This document shows, piece after piece, positions 35,456 through 45,034 of a stretch of DNA of 64,000 nt. Position numbers and translations under genes: made by a program. This DNA is from Flammeovirgaceae bacterium UBA7330 (GTDB lineage Bacteria > Bacteroidota > Bacteroidia > Cytophagales > Cyclobacteriaceae): the NCBI GenBank assembly GCA_002471275.1, contig DKPQ01000003.1, positions 86,045 to 150,044 on the forward strand. Reading direction: 5' to 3'. Numbering within the stretch: the first letter of the stretch is position 1; each line of letters opens with the position of its first letter. The notes below the pieces were generated by a model. The model was not told the DNA's origin, searched no databases, and was given only the letters and a program-made list of their open reading frames with translations.

Positions 35456-36985
35456 TTAGTACCCCGTATTCTGAGGTTTCAGGTTTTCATTTCTATCCAA
35501 TTCATCCTGCGGTAGCGGGAAATAGTAATCCCGTGATGCATCAAAATTAGCATGAGGTTCCAGAGATCCTGGCCCTTTGAAGACGTCGTCTCCTATTCCC
35601 CATCTTTTGATATCATACCAACGCTTATACTCAAAGGCCAGCTCAAGTCTTCTTTCTTCGCGAACGGCCTGAGTAAGATCCTCAGCTCCTGTAAGGTCAG
35701 CCGGGAACGTGGTCATTGTTCCATTCCAGTTTCTGGCTCTTGCCCGAATCTGGTTGATATAGCCAACCGCTTCAGCATCTCTACCACCCAGGTTGATCGC
35801 TGCTTCAGCGGCTATCAATAAGACCTCAGCGTACCGCATGGCAGCATAATTATTATCCGAAATACCCCCTTCACCACTGTGATTCCCAGGGTTGGCCCAA
35901 TACTTAGCAATATGTGGTCTTGGTGAACCGTGATTGGGAGCAAATTGGTCATATCCTACCCATTGGGTCAATGCCTGATCCAGGTAAGCAGAATCTACGA
36001 AACTTACATCTTTTCGGTAATCCCGGTCATCCCAGGTATCGAAGACCTCAAATGCTGGTACACTTACACTCCATCCTGAACCAACAGTGGGTAAGAATAC
36101 ACTTCTGACCCCTGTGATAGCGCCCATCCAGTCGGTTCCCTGGCCAGCAGTTCCTCCGTAATCTCTCTGAAAGTCTACCATGAAGATATGCTCGGCAAGG
36201 CCCTCATTGTTGAACCCATCATACAACTCTGCGAAGTCTTCCATGAGCGCATATCCGAATTGACCTCTGTTATCAATAACAAATTTTGCTTCATCATAAG
36301 CCTCCTGATCATTACCAAGTGTCAGGTGGACTGAGGCGAGATATGCTGCGGCAGTACCTGATGTAGCTCTCGACCTGGCCCCGGCTGGAGGTGTATCAGG
36401 GAGATTTTGCTTGGCAAACTCCAGATCGGCAATGATCTTTTGATACACTTCGGCTTCCGGGGTTTTGGCTAACTCCTTGACATCATCAGGATTTGTAATG
36501 GCGAAATCGATGTAAGGAATATCACCAAATAGTCTTACCAGGTGGTAATACACAAAAGCTCTGATAAAGGTAGCTTCAGCAGCCAGCTCAGTCACCTCGG
36601 TACTTGGAGGAACCAGCTCAGCACCTGCAATGGCTGTATTGGCTGTTCCTATGATACGATATGCTTTGGGCCAAAAGGCTGTGACCATACCATTGTTGGA
36701 ATCCATATTGAAGTCATTGACCTGCTGCCTTCTACCGGGTGTGTTTCTATCCCCAATGTCACACATATCGCTCCTCAACTGAAGACTTAAGACCAGTTTT
36801 CGTCCGTAAAAACCTTCACTTGCAATGTCAGCATACGATCCCATCACTGCCGACTCTACATCTGTTGCTGTTTTGAAGAATGCTTCCGGAGCTAAAAGTC
36901 CTACGGGTTCTTCTGCCAGGTCAGTGCATCCAAAGAGTGACAGCACAAACCCAAATACGATTGATTTATTGATATATCTTTTCAT
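35456..36985 (-). CDS. SusD/RagB-family surface glycan-binding lipoprotein
   Basis: A 509-residue SusD homologue. I use the ATG at 36985 because MKRYINKSIVFGFVLSLFGC is a clean lipoprotein signal (lipid Cys20); the open frame begins 33 nt earlier with no signal. Typical segments are EEPVGLLAPEAFFKTATDVESAV (N-terminal helices), ATFIRAFVYYHLVRLFGDIPY (TPR), MRYAEVLLIAAEAAINLGG, and ERRLELAFEYKRWYDIKRWG with YYFPLPQDELDRN near the C-terminus. It starts 32 nt after its SusC partner and is the last gene before a terminator. The substrate is presumably handled by the glycosidases and sulfatases encoded just upstream (42.4-47.8 kb). Confidence 0.94.
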   Translation of the reverse strand: MKRYINKSIVFGFVLSLFGCTDLAEEPVGLLAPEAFFKTATDVESAVMGSYADIASEGFYGRKLVLSLQLRSDMCDIGDRNTPGRRQQVNDFNMDSNNGMVTAFWPKAYRIIGTANTAIAGAELVPPSTEVTELAAEATFIRAFVYYHLVRLFGDIPYIDFAITNPDDVKELAKTPEAEVYQKIIADLEFAKQNLPDTPPAGARSRATSGTAAAYLASVHLTLGNDQEAYDEAKFVIDNRGQFGYALMEDFAELYDGFNNEGLAEHIFMVDFQRDYGGTAGQGTDWMGAITGVRSVFLPTVGSGWSVSVPAFEVFDTWDDRDYRKDVSFVDSAYLDQALTQWVGYDQFAPNHGSPRPHIAKYWANPGNHSGEGGISDNNYAAMRYAEVLLIAAEAAINLGGRDAEAVGYINQIRARARNWNGTMTTFPADLTGAEDLTQAVREERRLELAFEYKRWYDIKRWGIGDDVFKGPGSLEPHANFDASRDYYFPLPQDELDRNENLKPQNTGY

Positions 36986-37017
36986 TGTTACGTCTTTTTG
37001 TTTGAGAAAATCACCCA

Positions 37018-40000
37018 TTAAAAACCAATGTTTAATCCAACAGTATAGGATTTAGCATTTGGGTAACTGGCATAATCCAGTCCCAGGTTCCTATTTCCAT
37101 TGGTATCACCAGCTGTTCTATAGTTGACTTCCGGGTCATATCCTTCGTAATCAGTGAAAGTGAGGATATTCTGAGCACTCACATAAATCCTGAGTTTTCT
37201 GATATTGATGTTATCCAACAAAGCTTTTGGTAAGCTGTATCCCAAAGCCAGGTTTTTCAACCTGACAAAAGATCCATCCTGGACAAACCTCGATGAAGAT
37301 CTTCTTGTTCTTCCACCATTGGCTTTTGGAACATTGGTATTGGTGTTTTCCGGAGTCCAGCGATCAAGTGCAGCAGTGGTCGCATTGTTTCTGCCTGCAA
37401 GTAAGTCAAGTTCCAGGAGAGTGTAATTAAATACATCATTACCCTGAGTAGCCTGAAAGAAGACATTCAGGTCGAACCCTTTCCAATTGAAGTTATTGTT
37501 GAGCCCCCAGATGTAATCCGGATGTGGATTACCTATGATAGCTCTGTCATCATTATTCAATTGGCCATCTGGCACGCCGGTTAAATTTCCCTCAGAGTCT
37601 CTCGTTCCATCGATGTCTCTGAATTTCTCACCACCGGCCTCAGTTTCAAAGCTTCCTCCGGGAATAAACGTGTCTCCTGTCTGATAAACTCCGTCGTAAA
37701 TCCATCCATAGAAAGAACCAACAGCCTGACCTTCCTGAAGGATCTGGGTATCTCCCATTCCAACCAGGTGACCGGGACTTGAAGTATACAGAATAAAGTT
37801 ACCCGGGTTGGCATTTTCCGGAAGAGACAGGATCTTGTTTCTGTTCAGTGAGAAGTTCACATCCATATCCCATTTAAACTCACCAACCAGGTTTCTGGAA
37901 TTGATGGTGAATTCAAATCCTTTATTACTCACTTTGCCAATGTTCTTCACCTGTGAGCCATATCCGGAATATTCAGGCAATGGTAAGCTGAACAATAAAT
38001 CACTGGTCTCCATGGAGTAATAATCCATGATCACATTGATCCGATCATCTAACAAACCAATGTCTACTCCTACGTCAAACTGCGCTGTTGTTTCCCAGCT
38101 TAGATTTTCATTGGCTACCTGATCTATGGTGATGGCATTTACCGGAGTACCATTGACAAGTGAGGTAACACCAGAGGCTCTCAAAGAAGCCAGTGTTGCA
38201 TATGGAGATATCGCCCTGTTACCAGTTAAGCCATAGCTCACACGCCATTTCCAATTGCTAATGGGGTTCACGCCAGCCATGAAGGACTCTTCTTTCATGT
38301 TCCAGGCTACAGCACCGGACGGGAAGAATGCCCATTTGTTGTTCTCGCTAAAAACAGAAGATCCGTCATATCGCGCATTGAATGTGATCAGGTACTTGCT
38401 ATTGAAGTTGTAGTTCACTCTTCCATACCATGAAGCAAGCTCCCACTCTGATAATCCTGATCCGGGACGCTGAAAAACGGACCCTGTACCAAGGTTCCAA
38501 TACAGTCCGGCATCGGTAGGGAAGCTCTGGGCGCTTCCACTCCAGCTCTCACTTCTCGATTTTTGGTATGAATACCCACCCATGACATTCACATTGTGGT
38601 TACCAAACTCCTTCGTATAGGTCAGATAGTTTTCACTCAGTAACAGGGAAGTTTTATTTCCATTCACATCTGCATCTCCACCTACCCCAGATCCACCACG
38701 TAAGGTAGTTGGAGTGTATGTACCAGTTCGTCCATTGTTGGTACTTGCTCCCAGCGTTGTTTTGAATGATAAACCATCGAGAATATCATACTCGGCAAAG
38801 AAATTACCCTGAAACCGATCTGTAACATTCTCATTAACATATTGCGTAGCCACTGCATATGCATTGTCATGCGCATCACTCAACCGTGCAATGGTAAAAT
38901 TGCCAAACTCATCTACGATGGGCTGATCTGGACCAAACTTAAACGCTGAAGCTACCACACCGGAACCATTGGTACCTCCTGAACTTTCCTGTGTTCTGGA
39001 TCCATTTTGGTCTGTTCTTCGTGAAAAGAGATTCAAACCGATTTTCAACCTCTCTGAAGCCTGGATATCAATATTACTTGTAACAGAATAACGTTTATAT
39101 CCGGAATTTAAAATGATCCCTTTTTGATCAAAGTAGGTTCCCGAGATGTAATAGTTTACGCTTTCGGACCCGCCAGAGACCCCTAACTGGTAATTTTGGA
39201 TTCCTCCAGTCTGGAAGATCTCATCCTGCCAGTCCGTATTGCCATTAAGAGGAGTAAAACCCGGATTGGTCTCCTGAATGTATTCTGTAAACTGCTGCTT
39301 ATTGAGCAAATCCAACCTGTTGATCTCATTTTGAGCAGAATAGGACATGTTGAGATCTACATTTAGTTCTCCTTTTTTACCTCTTTTGGTCGTCACCAGG
39401 ATCACTCCATTAGCTCCTCTTGACCCATAGATTGCAGTCGCAGAGGCATCTTTCAGAACTTCAATTGATTCTATATCCTCTGGTGGTGGCAAGGAAGCTC
39501 CTACAAACCCATCCACTACATAGATCGGGTCACTGCTGGCATTGATAGATGTACCGCCGCGAACTCTAACCTTATAGCTGGAACCAGGTTCACCATTATT
39601 GGCTGTGATTTGTAAACCGGCAGCTCTGCCCTGCAATGCCTGAACAGCACCTAGTGCCGGATATGCAGCTATTTCTTCGGAGCTGACAGAAGACACAGAA
39701 CCTGTTAGATCACTTTTCTTGACCGTACCATAACCTACAACGACGATCTCATCCAAAGCCTTGAGGTCGGGAGTCAAATTCACATCGATGACACTGCGAC
39801 CATTGACAGGTATTTCCATGGCCTCATAGCCGACGAACGAAATAACAAGCGTAGCTTCTTCACTCACACTCATGGAGTACTTTCCGTCAATGTCAGTGAT
39901 TGTACCATTGGTTGTGCCTTTTTCCTGAACCGTTGCACCAGGAAGTGGTTCGCCATTTTCATCGGTGATCTTACCTGAAATAGAGATATCATCAACGACA

Positions 40001-40380
40001 AGCTGCACTGGTCTGCTAAATCGCTTTTTGTTATTCTCGCTCACCAGGATGCTCTCATTGATCCTTCTGAACTTCAGATCTACCTGATCCGCGACCTCTA
40101 GCAATACTTCTTCCAAACTCCGTTTGTTTTTGCTCAGATTTATTTTGGATTTGGGGATGTCTGTGGAATAGTAGCTGAACTTGAAGTCTGTTGCACTTTC
40201 AATGGTCTCAAAGACCTGATGTACTGAAGCATTGGCGAATCCAATGTCCAGATAGATGTCTTTCATGCTTTGTCTTTGAGCATTTCCGCTGGTCGCAAAG
40301 ACCATATTCATCTGAAGAATAAATACAAAAAGAAACAGCCTTGTACACATAATTAGTAGCCGTAAAAGTTTAATTTTCAT
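37018..40380 (-). CDS. SusC/RagA-family TonB-dependent transporter
   Basis: A 1,120-residue transporter. Signal peptide about residues 1-34 (ending TSGNAQ), STN domain about 40-115 (SATDFKFSYYSTDIPKSKINL), regulatory beta-sandwich (ISGKITDENGEPLPGATVQ), TonB-box-like IVVVGYGTVKK, plug motifs PIYVVDGF and ASATAIYGSRGANGVILVTTKRG, then the barrel, ending AKSYTVGLNIGF. The STN domain pairs it with the FecR and sigma genes at 40527-42227. Only distantly like the other full-length SusC in the window in the barrel, so it probably takes a different oligosaccharide. Confidence 0.95.
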   Translation of the reverse strand: MKIKLLRLLIMCTRLFLFVFILQMNMVFATSGNAQRQSMKDIYLDIGFANASVHQVFETIESATDFKFSYYSTDIPKSKINLSKNKRSLEEVLLEVADQVDLKFRRINESILVSENNKKRFSRPVQLVVDDISISGKITDENGEPLPGATVQEKGTTNGTITDIDGKYSMSVSEEATLVISFVGYEAMEIPVNGRSVIDVNLTPDLKALDEIVVVGYGTVKKSDLTGSVSSVSSEEIAAYPALGAVQALQGRAAGLQITANNGEPGSSYKVRVRGGTSINASSDPIYVVDGFVGASLPPPEDIESIEVLKDASATAIYGSRGANGVILVTTKRGKKGELNVDLNMSYSAQNEINRLDLLNKQQFTEYIQETNPGFTPLNGNTDWQDEIFQTGGIQNYQLGVSGGSESVNYYISGTYFDQKGIILNSGYKRYSVTSNIDIQASERLKIGLNLFSRRTDQNGSRTQESSGGTNGSGVVASAFKFGPDQPIVDEFGNFTIARLSDAHDNAYAVATQYVNENVTDRFQGNFFAEYDILDGLSFKTTLGASTNNGRTGTYTPTTLRGGSGVGGDADVNGNKTSLLLSENYLTYTKEFGNHNVNVMGGYSYQKSRSESWSGSAQSFPTDAGLYWNLGTGSVFQRPGSGLSEWELASWYGRVNYNFNSKYLITFNARYDGSSVFSENNKWAFFPSGAVAWNMKEESFMAGVNPISNWKWRVSYGLTGNRAISPYATLASLRASGVTSLVNGTPVNAITIDQVANENLSWETTAQFDVGVDIGLLDDRINVIMDYYSMETSDLLFSLPLPEYSGYGSQVKNIGKVSNKGFEFTINSRNLVGEFKWDMDVNFSLNRNKILSLPENANPGNFILYTSSPGHLVGMGDTQILQEGQAVGSFYGWIYDGVYQTGDTFIPGGSFETEAGGEKFRDIDGTRDSEGNLTGVPDGQLNNDDRAIIGNPHPDYIWGLNNNFNWKGFDLNVFFQATQGNDVFNYTLLELDLLAGRNNATTAALDRWTPENTNTNVPKANGGRTRRSSSRFVQDGSFVRLKNLALGYSLPKALLDNINIRKLRIYVSAQNILTFTDYEGYDPEVNYRTAGDTNGNRNLGLDYASYPNAKSYTVGLNIGF

Positions 40381-40426
40381 AACTTTAGGGTGTTTTGTGG
40401 TTAATCAATTTTTATCATGAGACACT

Positions 40427-40477
40427 GGCTCCAATGCCAGAATGCGACTTTCCAGGGTATCATTCAGGTGTGGAGCC
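40427..40477 (-). promoter_or_regulatory. fecR-susC junction hairpin 3
   Basis: A 7-bp GGCTCCA/TGGAGCC stem (40427-40433, 40471-40477) with a long loop, followed on the + strand by six T. It is the third example of a hairpin of this polarity between FecR and SusC genes, but weaker because of the 37-nt loop. Confidence 0.5.
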
Positions 40478-40526
40478 TTTTTTAGTTCCTGCCTCAGGGA
40501 ATCAATGCTTATCTATTCATCTCATC

Positions 40527-41546
40527 TCATTTGGGGTTAATACATTCTATTATTATCTCTTTGTCATTCTGGGTAAACCTGATCTTCCCTGAATAGCTCA
40601 AGGCCATCAGGATATTGTCAAGACTTTCATTTTTGAATTCACCTGAAAACTTTGGCGCATTCGCAGGCAGTTTCTTAAGGGTAATATTTACTCCAAACCA
40701 CCTTTCAAGGGTCGAAACAACCTCTTTCAAATCGGTATCCTCGAAATAAAGCACTCCATCTTTCCAATTGATCATCTGACGAAAATCAAACGGACCTTTG
40801 GAAGTTTCTTTTGTTGGTAAATGATAGATCAATTGCTCACCGGGTATTAATATTGATTCCCAACCTACACTCTGGGTCACAGTATCCAGATTAGTCACAC
40901 TCACTTTACCGGTTACCAATGAAACATATACCCGCTCTGCATTGGGGAAAGCCCTTACATCAAAGGAGGTGCCCAGTGCGGTGGTAACCACACCACCGGC
41001 GATAACTTTAAACGGTTTTTCCGCAGCTTTTTTAACCTCAAAAAAGGCTTCCCCGGTAAGGTGGACTATACGCTCACTGGCGTTGAAGTCTAACGTGTAT
41101 TCGATGCTGCTTCCGGAGTTAAGAGAGACAGTAGAACCATCCGGAAGATGGATCCTGGATTTCTGTCCATTGGGATTGACTTTTCTGATCGTTTCGATAA
41201 TCGGTTTTTCAAGAACGGATTCCTCAGATTTGAAATCTGCTATAAAGAAGAATGAGACGACTAGCAAAGCTACCGATGCGGCAACACCATAAATCCAACC
41301 GGACTTTGACTTACGGTAGTTAGTGCCATTTAATGAAATTTTGCTTTGTAGTTTCCTAAAAAGCTCATCAGCATTGGGATGCTCAATCTTTATGCGGGTT
41401 TTATCCCAGCTTTCTTTCATCAAAATAAATTGCTGTCTGTTGGATTCAGATTCCGAAATCCAGATCTCCAGTAATTCCTGATCCCCATCTTTTGTTTGAT
41501 GGGTTAAAACACGGCCAATGACGTCTTCGATAGGTTCTCGATCCAT
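40527..41546 (-). CDS. FecR-family anti-sigma factor
   Basis: A 339-residue anti-sigma factor. Cytoplasmic part about residues 1-80, transmembrane helix about 85-106 (WIYGVAASVALLVVSFFFI), FecR domain with LPDGSTVSLNSGSSI and GEAFFEVKKAAEKPF, and a C-terminal DUF4974 module (VVSTLERWFGVNITLKKLPANAPKF). It lies between the sigma factor at 41616 (69-nt gap) and the SusC gene at 37018. It should hold that sigma factor until the SusC STN domain reports ligand. Confidence 0.93.
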   Translation of the reverse strand: MDREPIEDVIGRVLTHQTKDGDQELLEIWISESESNRQQFILMKESWDKTRIKIEHPNADELFRKLQSKISLNGTNYRKSKSGWIYGVAASVALLVVSFFFIADFKSEESVLEKPIIETIRKVNPNGQKSRIHLPDGSTVSLNSGSSIEYTLDFNASERIVHLTGEAFFEVKKAAEKPFKVIAGGVVTTALGTSFDVRAFPNAERVYVSLVTGKVSVTNLDTVTQSVGWESILIPGEQLIYHLPTKETSKGPFDFRQMINWKDGVLYFEDTDLKEVVSTLERWFGVNITLKKLPANAPKFSGEFKNESLDNILMALSYSGKIRFTQNDKEIIIECINPK

Positions 41547-41615
41547 AAGTGTATGAAGTTCCTATCATCAAGGACGCGCTTTTTTAACAAAACCCTACCA
41601 AATGGCTGAAAAAAA

Positions 41616-42227
41616 TTAAATTAATGTAAATACAGGGATTAGCAGGAGGCTAATAATGACATTTTTATAATCCAGATCTGCACAACTGATATAGCTGGAG
41701 AGGTCTTTTCTGATCCGTTTAAAGGCTAGTCCCATGTGTTTTTCTATCGACTTGACAGAGAGATCCAGGACCCTGGCCACCTCTTTGTAGCTGAGGTTAT
41801 CTTCTTTGATCATCCGATATACAAGACCACTTTTTTCCGGTAAATTCTTAATGCTATCCTCCAGTGCTTTTAGTAACTCCGCATCTAAAAATGTATGCTC
41901 GGCATCCTGAACCTGCAGCTTCAAGCTCAATTCTACCTGATTGATCGACATGAGCGCCAGGTCTTTTTTGTTATCTCTCAGATAAGTGAGTGTTTCGTTC
42001 TTGGTGGCAATGTACAGGTACGATTCCAATTGCTTTATGGTAGTCAGTTTACTGCGTCTGTTCCAAATCTTTACGAAGACGTCATTGGTTACTTCTTCGG
42101 CAATCTGATCGGATTTGCTGTAATATCTGGCCAACTCAAATAGTTTACCATGATACAGATCAAAAAGCTTGCGAAAAGCCTGTTGATTACCTCGGGAAAC
42201 ATCTTGAATTAACGTTAGGTCAACCAT
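41616..42227 (-). CDS. ECF RNA polymerase sigma factor
   Basis: A 203-residue ECF sigma factor. Region 2 is LFELARYYSKSDQIAEEVTNDVFVKIWNRRS (about residues 29-59). Region 4 is LVYRMIKEDNLSYKEVARVLDLSVKSIEKHMGLAFKRI (about 136-173), followed by a hydrophobic tail (VIISLLLIPVFTLI). First gene of the 42.2-35.5 kb sigma-FecR-SusC-SusD operon. The 173-bp gap upstream separates it from the glycosidase/sulfatase operon on the same strand; I see no convincing terminator there. Confidence 0.93.
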   Translation of the reverse strand: MVDLTLIQDVSRGNQQAFRKLFDLYHGKLFELARYYSKSDQIAEEVTNDVFVKIWNRRSKLTTIKQLESYLYIATKNETLTYLRDNKKDLALMSINQVELSLKLQVQDAEHTFLDAELLKALEDSIKNLPEKSGLVYRMIKEDNLSYKEVARVLDLSVKSIEKHMGLAFKRIRKDLSSYISCADLDYKNVIISLLLIPVFTLI

Positions 42228-42400
42228 TATATCCTAAATATAAAGAAATATTAATGAGATGGTGAAGGCCCTTTCCAATAAGTCAGTATTTATTACCTTT
42301 TTCATGTAGTCACTACTGTGTTTTTGGCCATTCCATACCTCAAGGTTTACACTCAAAATAATAGAGACAAAAGCAACCCAAGGCCTGCAAAGGTTCACCA

Positions 42401-44047
42401 TTAAAGCACATTCAAATCAAAAGTAAGACGTTGCAATTGATCAGCTTTCGCCTTCAACTCTCCGTCAATAAAAAGCATCAACCCTTTACCCCGATGATAT
42501 TTTTCACCAGTCCTATCCCATAATATGGTAAGCTCCTTTCCATGATACCTGATCCTGTCTAAACAAAACCAATCCCAGCCATCGGGGGTTAAAGGTTTTA
42601 TCTCAATCACCTGATCTATCCTCGGCTTAAGCCCGAATAAGTCAGCAATCACCAGGTCACAAAATCCGGAGTGATTGTAATCTTTGCCTCTTTCCACTCC
42701 ACCTTTCTTTTCAGACCAGGTACCATTTTCCCAGGTTTTAAGCCTGGTCCTTGAAAGCCAGTCACCGGTAAATGGATTAATGTTTTCATCGATCCAGTTT
42801 TGCTTGTCTCCTCGTTCATTCACGATCGTATGGCTCTTCGCATACTGCGACAGCAAGAGATAATATTCCTCTTTTGTGAGGCCACCCGTATTTGAATAAT
42901 TGTTGAGCAGATTAGATAATGCTTTCATTGTCTGTGTGGTCGCAAAAGGCCATGATGGACCATTCCACTGACATGCATGTCCCGTGTAGTTGATCGCGAA
43001 ATAAGGATGGGCTCTTTCGCATACTGTCAGCCCATGGGGTGCGTAAAATCCTGTGGTATCCATGACCTTTTTCCAGGCATTTGAATAGACATCCTCATCA
43101 TCAGGTAAATTAAAATACCAGGGTATGTAACCGATAATTTCTCTTATATCAAGCGGCTGGGTAGCATCAGTAAAATCTCTGGGTAAAACGGTAAAGAAAC
43201 CCAACTCTTCATTCCACAGCCTGCTGTGAACTTCATTCTGGATGGCCTCAGCTTTTGCATTGAAAACGTCTGTGATCGAGGCGCTATCCATCAATTTGGC
43301 TATCGAAGCAATGGCCTTCGCATCTCCGTACATATAACTGTTGATGCTTGGACGCACAGCAGCCATTTTATTGATTAAAATACCATCATTCAAAATCTGG
43401 CCACTGGCTGAGTACTCCATACCATCGCGGTCATCTATTTGCCAAAACAATGTCCTTGCAGAATCTCTCCTGATCCGTTCCCACTCCTGATAATTGTCTA
43501 TCAAGCGTGGTAATTGACTGGATAATTCTGAAATATCCTGATGAACCGACTGAAATGAAAGCACCGCATCGGCCACCCAAAAGCTATAACTTCTGATGCC
43601 ATCACCTGAATCGTTGAGCCAAAAACTAATATAATCGGCAATGTATTTGGGATCACGCAACCACCTTCCTTCATAAATCTGATGGCCTGCAGGACAGTTG
43701 ATGGTATTGTGTATTCCTGCCCAGCTTACTTTTGGCAGAAATTCGGTAATCACAAACCCGTCTTCAGTATCCTTGATGTGTTTCCGATAGGTCCACCAAC
43801 GGAAATAATAGGTTTCTTCAATCTCTTTATCAGGTATTTCAATAAGGGGAATATTCCGGGCTAAAAAAGATAAGGCTGAGTCATTGGAAATGTGCTGTAT
43901 GTAGAGCTCTTCATCATTTCCATTGAACTTCTCAACATAAGTTTGAAGTATTTTTGAATTCAACAGATTGAAGTGCTGTTTATCATCACAGCCCAGAATG
44001 ATAAACAGCAGGCCAAGCATTAAAATTTCTTTGATTCTCATTTTCAC
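42401..44047 (-). CDS. (alpha/alpha)6-barrel glycosidase-like lipoprotein (MGH1/GH63-like)
   Basis: A 548-residue lipoprotein (LLFIILGC, lipid Cys20). The helical repeats and the segments YYFRWWTYRKHI, EGRWLRDPKYIADYISFWL, NSYMYGDAKAIASIAKLM and CQWNGPSWPFATTQTMKAL resemble the MGH1-like glycoside hydrolase domain found in GH63/GH37-type inverting enzymes. A short beta-rich C-terminal cap follows (from about 490). I cannot name a family or substrate. Its start overlaps the stop of the propeller glycosidase gene by 4 nt (ATGA), and it is last in a four-gene operon with two sulfatases, so it probably trims a desulfated oligosaccharide. Confidence 0.72.
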   Translation of the reverse strand: MKMRIKEILMLGLLFIILGCDDKQHFNLLNSKILQTYVEKFNGNDEELYIQHISNDSALSFLARNIPLIEIPDKEIEETYYFRWWTYRKHIKDTEDGFVITEFLPKVSWAGIHNTINCPAGHQIYEGRWLRDPKYIADYISFWLNDSGDGIRSYSFWVADAVLSFQSVHQDISELSSQLPRLIDNYQEWERIRRDSARTLFWQIDDRDGMEYSASGQILNDGILINKMAAVRPSINSYMYGDAKAIASIAKLMDSASITDVFNAKAEAIQNEVHSRLWNEELGFFTVLPRDFTDATQPLDIREIIGYIPWYFNLPDDEDVYSNAWKKVMDTTGFYAPHGLTVCERAHPYFAINYTGHACQWNGPSWPFATTQTMKALSNLLNNYSNTGGLTKEEYYLLLSQYAKSHTIVNERGDKQNWIDENINPFTGDWLSRTRLKTWENGTWSEKKGGVERGKDYNHSGFCDLVIADLFGLKPRIDQVIEIKPLTPDGWDWFCLDRIRYHGKELTILWDRTGEKYHRGKGLMLFIDGELKAKADQLQRLTFDLNVL

Positions 44048-45033
44048 TTTATGCTTTTATCAGGCCATTCCCAGTTAGTCAGGTCATCGCTCCAGGCAAT
44101 TCCGATAGACGCATTGCGATCAAAATCCCCTTCCTCTTCTGTCATAGGTCCCGAACCATGGAAAAACATCAGATATTTTTGAATGCCTTCTGTTTGTCTA
44201 AGATCTACAACCGTAGCAGCAGTCAGCCTTCCTTTGGCCCAGTCCCAGTTTGCCTGACCCAGGGTGATCAAATCCCCCCAATCTTCCCAATGCTTCAGGT
44301 CTTTAGATTGCTTTATCCCTATACCATTTTTCGGAGAGTGGATCATCCAATAGGTGTCCTCCCTGACCAAAACCGTGACATTTTCTCCCGCTTCGGTTCT
44401 ACCAAAATAAGTCCAGTCCTTCAAATCCCGGGAGTAAGACATGCTGGCGCCGTTTTGCTTATAAAAACACCACCATTTCTCAGGATTATCTTTGTCCTTT
44501 AATAGATAAGGATCTATCATCCTTCCCATCCCTTCTTTGGGCACTTCATTCCCTTTTACCTTCAACAGTTCCGGAGTGGACCACTCAACAAGATCACTGC
44601 TTCGCATGATAAATACCCTGGCATCCTGGTTGCCATATCGGGTGGGTTCAGAAATGTTATGACCTGGTCGTGGGTAGGTTTGAAGACAAAGTATCCACTC
44701 ATCACCATACCTGATCACATTTCCAGGGCTGCAATAGTTAAGACTTTGATCCCGGGGAGTGATCTTTATGGGTTCTTCCCAGTCTATGAGATTGTCGGAT
44801 CTTGAATATGCAGTGTATGAAAACACGCTACCATCCGCCTCTATCTCCACCAAAGTGAAATACATGTAGATCGACCCCTCATGATATAATACAGCCGGAT
44901 CTCGATAGGCCGTTAAGGAATCGCCTTTGAAAATGATTGGAGACGATAGTGCTGATAAATCATACCCGATCTTTTGGTCACAGGATACGAGTCCTACCAA
45001 AAGAATCAAAAAATAAAGAAAATAAAATCTCAT
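44044..45033 (-). CDS. Five-bladed beta-propeller glycosidase-like lipoprotein (GH43/GH117-like clan)
   Basis: A 329-residue lipoprotein (LLVGLVSC, lipid Cys18). Repeating blades each with the pattern Y/F-S-x-S-x-D-L-x-x-W (SRSDNLIDWEEP, MRSSDLVEWSTP, SYSRDLKDWTYF, KQSKDLKHWEDW, AWSDDLTNWEWP) show a five-bladed propeller as in GH43, GH32, GH117 and GH130. Candidate acids are the Asp in YRDPAV (about residue 45) and in MIDPYLL (about residue 173). The family within this fold cannot be fixed by eye. An arabinosidase role would suit the arabinose genes nearby, but that is inference. Its start lies 1 nt after the sulfatase stop and its end overlaps the next gene. Confidence 0.75.
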   Translation of the reverse strand: MRFYFLYFLILLVGLVSCDQKIGYDLSALSSPIIFKGDSLTAYRDPAVLYHEGSIYMYFTLVEIEADGSVFSYTAYSRSDNLIDWEEPIKITPRDQSLNYCSPGNVIRYGDEWILCLQTYPRPGHNISEPTRYGNQDARVFIMRSSDLVEWSTPELLKVKGNEVPKEGMGRMIDPYLLKDKDNPEKWWCFYKQNGASMSYSRDLKDWTYFGRTEAGENVTVLVREDTYWMIHSPKNGIGIKQSKDLKHWEDWGDLITLGQANWDWAKGRLTAATVVDLRQTEGIQKYLMFFHGSGPMTEEEGDFDRNASIGIAWSDDLTNWEWPDKSIK

Positions 45034-45034
45034 C

